A program made the translations under genes and the position numbers. From an uncultured Sutterella sp. (lineage in GTDB: Bacteria; Pseudomonadota; Gammaproteobacteria; Burkholderiales; Burkholderiaceae_F): a DNA stretch of 15,530 nt. Shown here one piece after another: positions 1 through 7,700 of the stretch (position 1 is its first letter; the number at the start of each line of letters is the position of its first letter). The notes beneath the pieces are model-generated. The model did not search any database. It saw nothing but the letters and a program-made list of their open reading frames with translations, and had not been told where the DNA came from. The DNA lies in contig USBS01000036.1 of NCBI GenBank assembly GCA_900552915.1, positions 1 to 15,530 of the forward strand, given 5' to 3'.

Positions 1-151
1 CGACAAAATGCCCGGAACTGTGCGGATGGAAGATTTTGTGGTTTTGGGTAAACGGATTGCACCAATGAGTTCTTATTCAACCCGCAAAACCGCCATTCCG
101 ATTTACATTGGCTTCACTAGTCGGCGCAATACCGATCTGTTCGGAACCAGC

Positions 152-565
152 TCAATGCGCGTTGCTCAAGTACTGCGCATCAAGCGACCCGGCACGCATC
201 TTCATGAGATTGATGCGGCAGGCAAGGATGGCGTTGCCGGCACCGGTGCCCGCGCCATAGCTTTCCTCAACCCATTTGCATTCGGCGTCCACGTAGCGTT
301 TGAAGGCCTTGTTGGATTCTTCGAATGCCTTGGCCGCACCTTTGCGCTTTTGTACGCGATCCAAATCGCGAGCGTTGGCAAGCACACGATCGACAATGTC
401 GGCGTAGTCCTTCTCGGTCTGCGCCAATTCCTTCTTGAGGCAGGCCTGCACTTCAACCTTGCTGTCGGCCGTGCGGTAGCACTCGGCAAGCGCATCGGCC
501 GCCGTGGCCGAAGTACTTAACGCGGCTGCGACGAAAGCCAGAACAGTCACAATGCCTTTTTGCAT
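152..565 (-). CDS. Secreted LprI/DUF1311-like small protein
   Basis: A 137-residue protein with a clear Sec signal peptide (Lys3, then a hydrophobic stretch ending in an ATAA cleavage site near residue 23). The mature part is charged and helical. It has four cysteines, in the contexts AECY, QACL, AECK and LACR, likely two disulfides. This cysteine pattern, the size and the helical Lys/Glu-rich body match the LprI N-terminal / DUF1311 family. Some members inhibit lysozyme; for most the role is unknown, so a periplasmic function is inference. The ATG at 565 is chosen because GGAG lies just upstream and the signal peptide begins there; the longer open frame upstream lies over crcB in another frame. 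It is the last gene of the molybdenum-cofactor/crcB run, 17 bases after crcB, and is probably co-transcribed. Confidence 0.8.
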   Translation of the reverse strand: MQKGIVTVLAFVAAALSTSATAADALAECYRTADSKVEVQACLKKELAQTEKDYADIVDRVLANARDLDRVQKRKGAAKAFEESNKAFKRYVDAECKWVEESYGAGTGAGNAILACRINLMKMRAGSLDAQYLSNAH

Positions 566-582
566 GGTTGAAATCTCCAAAT

Positions 583-984
583 TTATGCCGAAAAATGTTT
601 GACGACAGTGAAGGCAAATGCGGTCGCCGCAAAGGATCCGAAAAGATGCAGGCAACTGTGCGCCAGTGCACGCATCCATTCGCCTGCCATCATCATCTGC
701 ACGCCTTCGGCTGAAAACGTCGAAAACGTAGTGAGACCGCCCAAAAGACCTGTTATCAGAAAAAGGCGCCACACGGGCGGCACTTCCATATGCGTGGAAA
801 ACCACGCCGTGAGCGCGCCGATTAAAAGACCACCCAAAAGGTTGCACATGAGTGTGCCCAAAGGCAACAGCGCAATCTTGCTGTTGAAAAAGTAGCTTAG
901 AGCCCAACGTCCGCAGGCTCCGAAAGCCGCTCCTGTACCGACGGCCAGAAGCACGACCCAAAGAGCGCCGTCGCGAGTCATCAT
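583..984 (-). CDS. crcB: Fluoride exporter CrcB (Fluc channel)
   Basis: A 133-residue hydrophobic protein with four predicted membrane helices, the standard Fluc length. Family landmarks are visible: GACGRW near residues 22-27, the pore Asn in CNLLGG (Asn48), and the signature GGLTTFSTF at residues 82-90 that supplies the phenylalanine and Na+-site residues. Fluc channels work as antiparallel dimers in the inner membrane and let fluoride leave the cytoplasm. The start at 984 makes an ATGA overlap with the moaE stop; an adjacent second ATG at 981 is equally possible. The coupling implies translation together with moaE. No fluoride riboswitch can lie directly upstream because the gene is embedded in the operon. 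Identification is confident; the operon partner is unusual. Confidence 0.95.
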   Translation of the reverse strand: MMTRDGALWVVLLAVGTGAAFGACGRWALSYFFNSKIALLPLGTLMCNLLGGLLIGALTAWFSTHMEVPPVWRLFLITGLLGGLTTFSTFSAEGVQMMMAGEWMRALAHSCLHLFGSFAATAFAFTVVKHFSA

Positions 985-1442
985 TCTTTGTCACCCCAGC
1001 GGCTCTTAGCAAGCTCGTCGCTTTCGCGGGCGTCCACCCAACGGCCGCCTTCGGCGGTCATTTCCTTTTTCCAGAAGGGAGCTTCGGTCTTGAGCCAGTC
1101 CATGATGAATTCACTGGCTTCAAAGGCTTCGCGGCGGTGTGCGGACGTCACAACCGTCAACACAATACGGTCGCCCGCCTTCAGTTCACCCACGCGGTGA
1201 ATCACCACCACGTCTTCGATCTCCCAACGCGCCCTTGCCTTTTCTATGATCTTCGCAAGACTCTTTTCCGTCATCTCGGGGCAATGCTCGAGGTGCATCG
1301 CGGTGACGCCGTCGTCGCTGCGAACGATTCCGGTGAAGGTCACTGCGGCGCCGGCCTTGCGCTCGGCTCGCTCGAGCTTGGCAAGCTCCTCGGAAACGTC
1401 GAAGTCCTCGTGACTCACACGAATCTTTGTGATGGGCTGCAT
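981..1442 (-). CDS. moaE: Molybdopterin synthase catalytic subunit MoaE
   Basis: A 153-residue protein aligning by eye along its length with MoaE. Together with MoaD it converts cyclic pyranopterin monophosphate to molybdopterin by inserting two sulfurs. Conserved elements seen: FTGIVR (Arg41), LEHCPEMTEK near 51-60 (usually HYPGMTE), IHRVGEL, SAHRREAFEA (His102, Arg103), and the active-site lysines in LKTEAPFWKK (Lys118, Lys125), then RWVDARESD. The Cys in place of Tyr and Glu in place of Gly in the HYPGMTE element are mild departures. The start has a near-perfect Shine-Dalgarno GGAGG eight bases upstream, lying inside the end of moaD. Cytoplasmic; the gene lies 4 bases after moaD and overlaps crcB by 4 bases. 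Confidence 0.97.
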   Translation of the reverse strand: MQPITKIRVSHEDFDVSEELAKLERAERKAGAAVTFTGIVRSDDGVTAMHLEHCPEMTEKSLAKIIEKARARWEIEDVVVIHRVGELKAGDRIVLTVVTSAHRREAFEASEFIMDWLKTEAPFWKKEMTAEGGRWVDARESDELAKSRWGDKE

Positions 1443-1446
1443 TGAC

Positions 1447-1701
1447 CTAACCTCCGGTCACGGGCGGAAAGAACGCCACTTCGTCGCCGTCTTTTACCGC
1501 GGCGGTTTCCGGTGCCATTTCACCGTTGACGGCGGCGCGGATGCGCTTGACCGACTCAAAAGCCTGTTTGTGCGCGGCGTCTTCGCAGAGTTTGCTGCGC
1601 ACGTCGGCAACCGTTGCGGATTCGGCCGAAAGCTCCACCGTTTCGGAACCCGTTCCAAGAGCTTCGCGCAGCATCGCAAAGTACTTCACTTCAATTTTCA
1701 T
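1447..1701 (-). CDS. moaD: Molybdopterin synthase sulfur carrier subunit MoaD
   Basis: An 84-residue ubiquitin-like protein beginning MKIEVKYFAMLRE and ending VTGG. The terminal Gly-Gly is the functional hallmark: it is adenylated by MoeB, thiocarboxylated, and inserted into the MoaE active site to donate sulfur. The length (about 80) and the FFPPVTGG tail are typical. The gene lies 14 bases after moeA and 4 bases before moaE, so the two synthase subunits are made in tandem. Its own ribosome-binding site is weak (purine-rich AAGAAAAC), suggesting translation partly depends on moeA upstream. The codons for the Gly-Gly tail double as the moaE Shine-Dalgarno. Confidence 0.95.
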   Translation of the reverse strand: MKIEVKYFAMLREALGTGSETVELSAESATVADVRSKLCEDAAHKQAFESVKRIRAAVNGEMAPETAAVKDGDEVAFFPPVTGG

Positions 1702-1715
1702 GGTTTGTTTTCTTA

Positions 1716-2924
1716 TTACTTGAAAAGTTCCCCAAACGGGTAGTACAGAACAATGTCGCCCTTTTGAACGGTTGCATGAGCAGGAATATCCACCAAACCG
1801 TCGGCCCAGGCGCAGCTCGTGAGCACCTGACTGTTTTGCGTGTGGTAGAGATCCAAACCACCCTCGGCATTGCGGCGCACGCGCACGAATTCCTCACGTG
1901 CACCGGGCTTGGTCCACTCGAAGTCGGCTCGCACCTGTACGGGCATCGCCTGTAGATCGCGTCGGCCCTGAAGCTTCAAAAGGTAGGGTCGCGCAAGCAG
2001 CAAGAACGTCACAAAGCTCGAAACGGGATTACCCGGCAGTCCGATGAAGGGCTTGCCCTGCACTTCACCCAAGGCCACGGGTTTGCCCGGCTTTAAGGCT
2101 ACGCGCCACATATCGATGCGGCCCAGGGACTCGACAGCAGGCTTAATGTGATCTTCTTCGCCGACGCTCATGCCGCCCGAAGTGATGATCACATCGGCGG
2201 TTTTGGCGGCACGCTCGAATGCCTCGCGAGTGGCTTCAAGCGTATCGGGAACGCTGCCCAGGTCGTAAACCTCGCAGTCAAGGCGCTTTAAGAGCGCACG
2301 CAGCGTGTAGCGGTTGGAGTTGTAGATGCCGCCTTCGGGCAACGGTTCGCCCGGCGCCACCAATTCGGAGCCTGAGAAAAAGACGCCCACGCGCAGATGG
2401 CGATAAACCTTGACGTAGCCGCAGCCGACGCTCGCAACCAGTCCGAGCACAGCGGGCTCAAGCACACGGCCGGCCTCAGCCACGACGCTGCCCGAAGCAA
2501 TATCGCAGGCACGGCGGCGAATCCAAACGCCTTGGGCCGGAGCGCAAGTAAAGCGCACGGTGCCGTCGTCGTTGACCGTAACGTCTTCCTGCGCCACAAC
2601 GGCATCGGCTTCGGGCGGAATCGGAGCGCCCGTAAAAATACGTGCGACGGTACCCGCCTGCAGCACGTCACCGGCAGAACCCGCCGGAATACGCTGAGAC
2701 ACCGGCAAATCAACGGGGGTTTCGGACGAAGCCCCGGCAAGATCGGCCGCGCGGACTGCGTAGCCGTCCATCTGCGAGTTATCCCAGGCGGGAACGTCGA
2801 TGGAACTCACAACATCTTCGGCAAGCACACGCCCTTCGGCGTAAAGAGTCGGAACGGTTTCGGTGCCGACGCAGACTTTGGCGTGGTTAAGAAAAAGCTC
2901 GAGCGCTTCGTTATAGGTGATCAC
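1716..2924 (-). CDS. moeA: Molybdopterin molybdenumtransferase MoeA
   Basis: A 402-residue cytoplasmic enzyme that inserts molybdate into adenylated molybdopterin. Signature stretches are all present: DNSQMDGYAVR near 48-58 (Asp53), FTGAPIPPEADAVV (Thr98), RRACDIASG (Asp141), SGSELVAPGEPL (Glu187), ITSGGMSVGEEDH (Asp258), KPGKP (Lys278, Lys281) and LPGNPVSSF, matching the known active-site residues of E. coli MoeA with a one-residue shift. The length is normal. The start codon is GTG at 2924, supported by GAAGG about 8 bases upstream; it overlaps the 3' end of mobB by 14 bases, implying translational coupling. Downstream are moaD and moaE, so late cofactor assembly is grouped here. The early genes moaA, moaC and mobA are not in the window. 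Confidence 0.97.
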   Translation of the reverse strand: MITYNEALELFLNHAKVCVGTETVPTLYAEGRVLAEDVVSSIDVPAWDNSQMDGYAVRAADLAGASSETPVDLPVSQRIPAGSAGDVLQAGTVARIFTGAPIPPEADAVVAQEDVTVNDDGTVRFTCAPAQGVWIRRRACDIASGSVVAEAGRVLEPAVLGLVASVGCGYVKVYRHLRVGVFFSGSELVAPGEPLPEGGIYNSNRYTLRALLKRLDCEVYDLGSVPDTLEATREAFERAAKTADVIITSGGMSVGEEDHIKPAVESLGRIDMWRVALKPGKPVALGEVQGKPFIGLPGNPVSSFVTFLLLARPYLLKLQGRRDLQAMPVQVRADFEWTKPGAREEFVRVRRNAEGGLDLYHTQNSQVLTSCAWADGLVDIPAHATVQKGDIVLYYPFGELFK

Positions 2925-3417
2925 GATTGGCCTTCAGAGAAACGACAAAATTGGCAACGGCGGCGGGATTATTGATGTCAAGGCGCGCAACGCCTTCGGG
3001 CAACTCAAGCACATCGTCGTCGGTCGCAACGGCTACAACGCTTGCAGTGAGTGCCGGAGCTTCCAGACCCGCATCCTTGCGGTGCACCAGAATGTGCGGA
3101 ATGTCTTCCACGCTCTTGTAGCCTTCTACAAGAACAATGTCCACGGGCGACAGACGCGAAAGGATTTCAGAAAGCTGCACCGTCTCCTTGGTTTCCTTCA
3201 TCAGCGCCCAACGGCGGTCACTGACAAGCACCACCTCCTCGGCGCCGGCTTCACGGAACCGATAGCTGTCCTTGCCCGGCACATCGATGTCGGTGCCGTG
3301 GTGGCTGCTCTTGATGGCCGACACCTTACGGTCGCGCGCCACCAATGTGGAGAGCACTTTTTCAATCAGCGTGGTTTTGCCCGAGCCCGAGTGCCCGGTA
3401 AATCCGACAACCAGCAT
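2911..3417 (-). CDS. mobB: Molybdopterin-guanine dinucleotide biosynthesis adaptor MobB
   Basis: A 168-residue P-loop GTP-binding protein. Walker A is GHSGSGKTT at residues 8-16; next comes the family block IKSSHHGTDIDVPGKDSYRFREAGA, and DIVLVEGYK serves as the Walker B-like segment. MobB helps MobA attach GMP to molybdopterin for enzymes of the DMSO-reductase type; it is often dispensable. I start at ATG 3417 because the hydrophobic MLVVGF strand leading into the P-loop begins there, with GGGAG about 10 bases upstream; the frame stays open upstream but holds no family sequence. It is the first gene of the operon, following the rplS terminator, and its end overlaps moeA. A MobB suggests the cell uses bis-MGD enzymes. 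Confidence 0.94.
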   Translation of the reverse strand: MLVVGFTGHSGSGKTTLIEKVLSTLVARDRKVSAIKSSHHGTDIDVPGKDSYRFREAGAEEVVLVSDRRWALMKETKETVQLSEILSRLSPVDIVLVEGYKSVEDIPHILVHRKDAGLEAPALTASVVAVATDDDVLELPEGVARLDINNPAAVANFVVSLKANRDHL

Positions 3418-3548
3418 AAGGAGACTCCCGGAAAAAGCAGTTCGGTAAAAGTACTCGAACCTTGTTGTTTTGCACAGCGATTTTAGCCGAGCGGATCGGG
3501 TAATTCGGTTAATTTCGCCTTGCGGCAACCGCAATTTCTTCGGGCGAC
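3418..3548 (-). promoter_or_regulatory. Leader region presumed to hold the mobB operon promoter
   Basis: About 130 bases lie between the rplS terminator and mobB. The best -10-like hexamer on the minus strand is TAAAAT (plus-strand 3480-3485), about 60 bases before mobB, but no good -35 sits at proper distance. A short perfect inverted repeat, TTGCGG/CCGCAA with a 3-base loop (3520-3534), lies upstream. A molybdenum-cofactor riboswitch is not evident. That a promoter lies here is inferred from gene order; its exact position is not established. Confidence 0.3.
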
Positions 3549-3582
3549 AAAAAACCTCGCAGAGCACGAAACTTTGCGAGGT
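3549..3582 (-). terminator. Rho-independent terminator after rplS
   Basis: On the minus strand an 8-bp stem (ACCTCGCA at 3554-3561 with TGCGAGGT at 3575-3582) is followed by a run of six T. It lies about 50 bases downstream of the rplS stop and separates rplS from the mobB operon. Confidence 0.85.
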
Positions 3583-3587
3583 CTTGC

Positions 3588-3610
3588 CGAAGGCGGCAAA
3601 GCCGCCTTCG
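3588..3610 (-). repeat. Perfect 10-bp hairpin between rplS and its terminator
   Basis: CGAAGGCGGC (3588-3597) and GCCGCCTTCG (3601-3610) form a perfect 10-bp stem with a 3-base loop, 21 bases after the rplS stop and just before the T-run terminator. There is no T-run of its own; it may protect the 3' end of the rplS mRNA or help termination. Confidence 0.7.
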
Positions 3611-3631
3611 AATCGTCGTGAGCAACCGAAA

Positions 3632-4018
3632 TTATTCGGCAGCCTGCACGGTTTCCTTGCGGACGAGCAGTTCGCGGATGCGAGCAGCCTTGCCGGAACG
3701 TTCGCGCAGGTAGTAGAGCTTGGCACGACGCACGTCGCCGCGGCGCTTGACTTCGATCGAAGCGATCATCGGCGAGTAGAGCTGGAACGTACGTTCAACG
3801 CCTTCGCCGCTCGAGATCTTGCGAACGATGAAGGAGCTGTTAAGACCGCGGTTACGCTTGGCGATCACGACGCCTTCGTAGGCCTGGGTACGCTTGCGGG
3901 AACCTTCGATCACGTTCACGAGAACGTTGACGGTGTCGCCTGCGCGGAAGTCAGGGATGTTCTTGCCAGCGGACAGGCGAGCGATCTCTTCCTGTTCCAG
4001 GGTGTGAATGATGTTCAT
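3632..4018 (-). CDS. rplS: 50S ribosomal protein L19
   Basis: A 128-residue basic protein matching bacterial L19 along its length: the N-terminal helix ending DFRAGDTVNVLVNVIEGSRKR, then QAYEGVVIAKRNRGLNSSFIVRKISSGEGVERTFQLYSP, and the conserved end AKLYYLRERSGKAARIRE. L19 sits at the 30S/50S interface. The C-terminal tail is a little longer than in E. coli (115 residues). The start ATG at 4018 is preceded by GGAG at good spacing. The usual proteobacterial order is rpsP-rimM-trmD-rplS, but here trmD is absent: upstream is a terminator and a small unknown ORF, so rplS appears to be transcribed alone from its own leader. It ends in two hairpins and a T-run. Confidence 0.97.
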   Translation of the reverse strand: MNIIHTLEQEEIARLSAGKNIPDFRAGDTVNVLVNVIEGSRKRTQAYEGVVIAKRNRGLNSSFIVRKISSGEGVERTFQLYSPMIASIEVKRRGDVRRAKLYYLRERSGKAARIRELLVRKETVQAAE

Positions 4019-4110
4019 TTTTTACTCCGTGACCATCATGCGACGGCAATTTTCAATTCTTTCTGCAGCCGTTCAGAGGATGGAACCTTTATGTGTCTCT
4101 TGCGAGACGA
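4019..4110 (-). promoter_or_regulatory. rplS leader with GNRA-capped hairpin
   Basis: The roughly 90 bases between the upstream terminator and rplS contain a small perfect hairpin (plus-strand 4095-4108) that as RNA has the stem GUCUC/GAGAC closed by a GCAA tetraloop. Since rplS is cut off from trmD, a promoter must lie in or just before this stretch. A possible -10, TATAAT on the minus strand (plus-strand 4161-4166), lies before the terminator hairpin; if used, that hairpin would sit at the very 5' end of the transcript as an attenuator. This is speculative. Confidence 0.35.
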
Positions 4111-4115
4111 TTAAT

Positions 4116-4155
4116 AAAAAAGCGTTCCAAGGTGAGCAGAAGCACCAAGGAACGC
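4116..4155 (-). terminator. Rho-independent terminator upstream of rplS
   Basis: Minus strand: GCGTTCC and GGAACGC (plus-strand 4149-4155 and 4122-4128) pair, a second GGTG/CACC stem lies inside, and a run of six T follows (A at 4116-4121). It lies 77 bases after the stop of the small ORF ending at 4233 and would end its transcript. The 3' arm resembles that of the terminator at 9407-9449. Confidence 0.85.
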
Positions 4156-4171
4156 GTGATTATATTGAATT

Positions 4172-4190
4172 GACTGGAAAAATTCCAGTC
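4172..4190. repeat. Perfect 8-bp hairpin
   Basis: GACTGGAA (4172-4179) and TTCCAGTC (4183-4190) form a perfect stem with a 3-base loop. It lies between the small ORF and the terminator at 4116-4155, so it would form in the 3' untranslated region on the minus strand. It has no T-run. Confidence 0.6.
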
Positions 4191-4232
4191 GTCCTGCATC
4201 CGATTTCAAGCGCCTCATTCTGAAGCTGAACC

Positions 4233-4493
4233 TCAAGACTTGCGCTCGGAAATCGTTTGCGTGCGCAGGGAATTTTTGATGTTTTGCATTTCGGCGGCAA
4301 TCACCTCGGGCCGCGCATCCTCCGGCAGCGCCATCATGCGTCGGTGAATCGTCTCCGCCGTTGCGGAAAGCCACTTCTCGAGTTCCTTTTTATCGGCGCC
4401 TCGTTTGCGGATTCTCACGTTGGCAAAATAAATTTCCGCGCACCAGATGCAATGATGCCGCGTACCGCCCTTTGACGAAGTGTCTCGATACAC
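4233..4493 (-). CDS. Unrecognised small protein with HHCxxC motif
   Basis: An open frame of 86 residues if started at the GTG at 4493; I do not recognise the family. Visible traits: KGGTRHHCIWCAEIYF, with a possible metal-binding His-His-Cys-x-x-Cys cluster near residues 13-17, a basic stretch NVRIRKRG, then a helical, charged C-terminal half ending SERKS. There is no signal peptide or membrane segment. The frame stays open back to 4616 but that part lies across the autotransporter terminator, so it is unlikely to be translated. No convincing Shine-Dalgarno precedes the GTG, so this could be the remnant of a longer gene (a transposase piece is one possibility). For reality: amino-acid composition looks coding, and a good terminator follows on the same strand. 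Confidence 0.42.
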   Translation of the reverse strand: MYRDTSSKGGTRHHCIWCAEIYFANVRIRKRGADKKELEKWLSATAETIHRRMMALPEDARPEVIAAEMQNIKNSLRTQTISERKS

Positions 4494-4552
4494 AAAGCCG
4501 CGAGGCAGTCTGCGCCTGGTTGATACGATGGGCAATGGCGTCAATCCTCGGC

Positions 4553-4607
4553 AAAAAAAGGGCAGGACTTGCGCCAAAGGCGAACCTTTTCGCGCGGCAT
4601 CCTGCCC
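4553..4607 (-). terminator. Strong terminator of the first autotransporter
   Basis: Minus strand: an 8-bp perfect outer stem (GGGCAGGA/TCCTGCCC, plus-strand 4560-4567 and 4600-4607). An inner stem AAAGG/CCTTT is closed by a TTCG loop, and seven T follow (A at 4553-4559). It lies about 190 bases after the autotransporter stop, with no other T-run hairpin between. Confidence 0.88.
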
Positions 4608-4799
4608 AACAATCAAGCTTCTTTGCTTCTTCGTCTGCTTGAGGTTGTTCGCCTCAAACAGTTCGAAGTTTCTTCAACTGCTGCATTGAAAGACTTCGGA
4701 AAGCTGCCGTTGTTACTCTCGAAGTAACCGATTTCACAACGGCACGGATTCCCGCAAGGTCCGTGCAAACCACGAACCCTGCGTTGTCTTCGTTAGCAG
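4608..4799 (-). other. Structured 3' untranslated region of the first autotransporter
   Basis: Between the autotransporter stop and its terminator I see no convincing gene but several minus-strand hairpins in series: GCACGGA/TCCGTGC near 4740-4770, GTTACT/AGTAAC at 4711-4727, and TTGAGG/CCTCAA near 4638-4657. The stretch ends in the strong terminator. Such a 3' end could stabilise the mRNA or release a small RNA; neither is shown. Confidence 0.45.
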
Positions 4800-7700
4800 T
4801 TAGAAGAGGTAGGATGCCTTCAGGTTGAACGTGTTGTTCGAACGTCCGTCGTTGCCGAAGCCGTACTTGTAGCTCAGGCCGAAGCGCATCGCGTCGTTGC
4901 CGGCGCTCACGCCGATCGAAGCGTTGTACACGTTGTCGATCACGTCCACGTCGCCCACGATCGTTTCAACTTCGGTGTCGCCGATCTGCGGAGCAGCCGT
5001 GAAGTCGATGGCCGGGGTAACCGTCCAGCCGGAGGCCGTAGCGATGTTGCCCTTGACCGTCACACCGATCGGCATTTCGAAGACGTTCATCTTGTCCATG
5101 GACAGACCGCGGTAGTCGTCCACGTCAATCTGAGCCCAGCGAACGCCGACGTGCGGCACAACCTGCATCACGTCGCCTTCATAGGCCTTCCAGTCGGCGC
5201 GAGCGCCGAGCGTGAAGACCGTGGAGTCGAGCGATTCGGAGGCAGAAGCACCTGCCACGGAGCCGCTGATGTCGTTGTCAAGCCACAGGTAGGACATGTC
5301 GGCCGTGAAGATCAGACCGCCAACATCCTTGCCGGCGTACACGGACAGACCCCAGAAGTCGGAATCGGTCGAGTACTTGGACACGGAACCTTCGCTGTCG
5401 CCGTCGCCGCTGCCGATCGACAGAGCCGCACCGACGCGGGCGCCTTCGCCGAAGCCGTAGTCAACACCGATCATGCCGCCGTAGATGTCGGAGCTGTAGC
5501 CGGAGTTGCCGTAGAGCGTATCGGTTTCGTTGGAGCCGTAGAACACGTCAGCCCAAACGCCGAGTCCCTTGGCTTGCAGGTTGCGTTGAACGAGCGCGTT
5601 GGAAATGAGCTCCGCGGAGTCGTAGGCCATGTTGTAAGTACCGGCTGTGACAGGCGTGGCAAGGTATTCCTTGGTGGCTTGCTCACCGGTTGCCGAGAGT
5701 CCGGTGCCTTCTTCGTTAACATAGGAGCTGCCGATTGCACCAATCACCGCAAGGTTCTTTGTGTCATTGGCCTTGTACAGACCTTCGATAACACTGGAAA
5801 GCTGCCCAGAAGTTGCTTCCTTATTGTAGGTAACGTCCAGGCTGCTCGTTTCGGTATTCAGAGCTGCGTTAAGGAAGACATTATCCGTATCGAGCCCGTC
5901 AACCCCAGTAGCCGTCACCTGGTTGGCAAGCATGTAACTGCCGAGAGCATTGACATTCTTCAGATAAGCATCTGCCCCTTCTGCCAGAGAAAGCTTGCCG
6001 TCAATGATCGGTTCTTCTGCACCAGCTGCGAAGTGTGCGAGGTCAACCACAAGAGTGCTTCCGCTCTGAACTGTCACCGTACCAGCGGCAGCCTTTTCAG
6101 CACTACCAATGTTTAACTGTCCAGCTTCTGCTACGCCCACCTGACGATCAATGTAGAACAACGCTCCACCAGAGCCTTCGCCCATGCCGGCCAACTCGGT
6201 AGCTGCGGCTGCAAGGTTGGTCGTCACAACACCGCCTGCGTTTGCCGTCACTACACCTGCAATCTGGGTACTAAGGTCGCCAGTTTCTTGGTCAGCAATC
6301 TTACGTTCGCCCAGGGAAAGTACGCCACCCTTGGCTACCGTTGAATTTCCAACCACATTGGCAGACAGCAGACCGTCAACATTTGCTGAACCGTTACCCG
6401 AGATTTCATCGGCAAGGAACTGGGCACCCGAAGCAACTTTAAGATTACCAGCCAAAGCGATGTTCTGAGCCTTAAACTGCCCAGCCACTACTTCCAGCTG
6501 CGATCCGCCCTGAACTTCGGTAGTCAGAGCCTTAATCTCACCAGAACCAACCTTGTCGGCGTACCCAAGCTTCAGACCGTTTGTGCCGGAAATCACCAGT
6601 GTTTCAACACTTTCGCCAAACAGCACACCGCCGTTGCCCGCAAGCGTCAATGCTCCACTATCTGTGCTAATGGTTACTTTTTTAGCTGTGGTCGTGTCAA
6701 CGTTTGCCAAAACAGTCCCGGAGGTAACACTGAGTACTGCCTCATCACTTTCTTCGGCAGGCGTTTCAGTTGCGACCGTGCTCGGAGAAGTCTTGCCAAC
6801 AACGTCCGAGAACTTCAGAACTTCGTCGGGGCTGTTTGCCGTAATCGCAGAATTCAAGAGCACCAGATTTCCGAAACCCGAATCCGAATTAACCAAAGCG
6901 TTGTACTGAGCTAAGGTGAGAGTTTCTGTGAGCGAGTCGTCGACAATACTTCCAGTTGCTCCCAACTTTCCGCCAAAAGCTGTCTTTTCAACGGTCAAAG
7001 CTCCTTCGTCATCAATCGTGTAGGAAACGACGTTGGAAAGATCCGTATAAAGCGTTCCCGTGTTGGAGGCAGTGAAACTCTTGACACCCTCAGCAACGCC
7101 AATCGTGCCATCAATATGAAGCTTTCCGGCGTTGCTAAGTTCCGAACCTTCTGTAAAGGTCAGATTGTCAATGAAAACGTCACCATCTGCATCTGTAATT
7201 GTCAGTTTGCCAATCGTCCGGTCTCCTGAGATCGCCAACGTTTCTACAGGATCGGCCGGAAGTTTGGAATACTGAGAAGAACCAAGGATGATGTCACCGG
7301 TGGTTAAAGTTGAGCCTTCAGCCACCGTTACAGTCATATGACTGTTGATATTCCAGGTATTTTGAATCTGAACTGAAGCTTGCGTGCTTTCAGTGCCAAC
7401 CTTCAGTGCAGACTGAACTTCAGACAGACTGGCAGACTTATTTGCCGCAGCCTGATTAGCAATGCTGTAGCTACCAAAGCCCGTTGCCATCGTCATCGAG
7501 CCTTCCTGCACCTCGAGGGTGCCCTCAAAGGCTTCCAGGCTGCTGTTGACGACAAGTGCGCCGGCTCCGGTCTTGACAATCTTCTGCTCGCCTTCAGACG
7601 TAATGGAGTCGACGTTCGCAGCAGTTTCACCCGCCTTGCCGATTGTGATCGTACGCCCTTCGGCAGCATCAAACGTTGCCTGCACAGTCGAATTCTTCAA

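Noticed and set aside
8..520. Plus-strand open frame at the left edge as a possible gene
   Set aside because: Antisense to the LprI-like gene, which has a signal peptide, paired cysteines and a ribosome-binding site.
4161..4166. TATAAT on the minus strand as a firm rplS promoter
   Set aside because: No -35 at proper distance, and it would place a strong terminator hairpin at the first transcribed bases; kept only as a low-confidence remark.
5151..6116. Long plus-strand open frame opposite the first autotransporter
   Set aside because: Complementary to the GC-rich barrel and passenger; composition is His/Val/Gly-rich without domains, and there is no ribosome-binding site. It is a shadow of the real gene.
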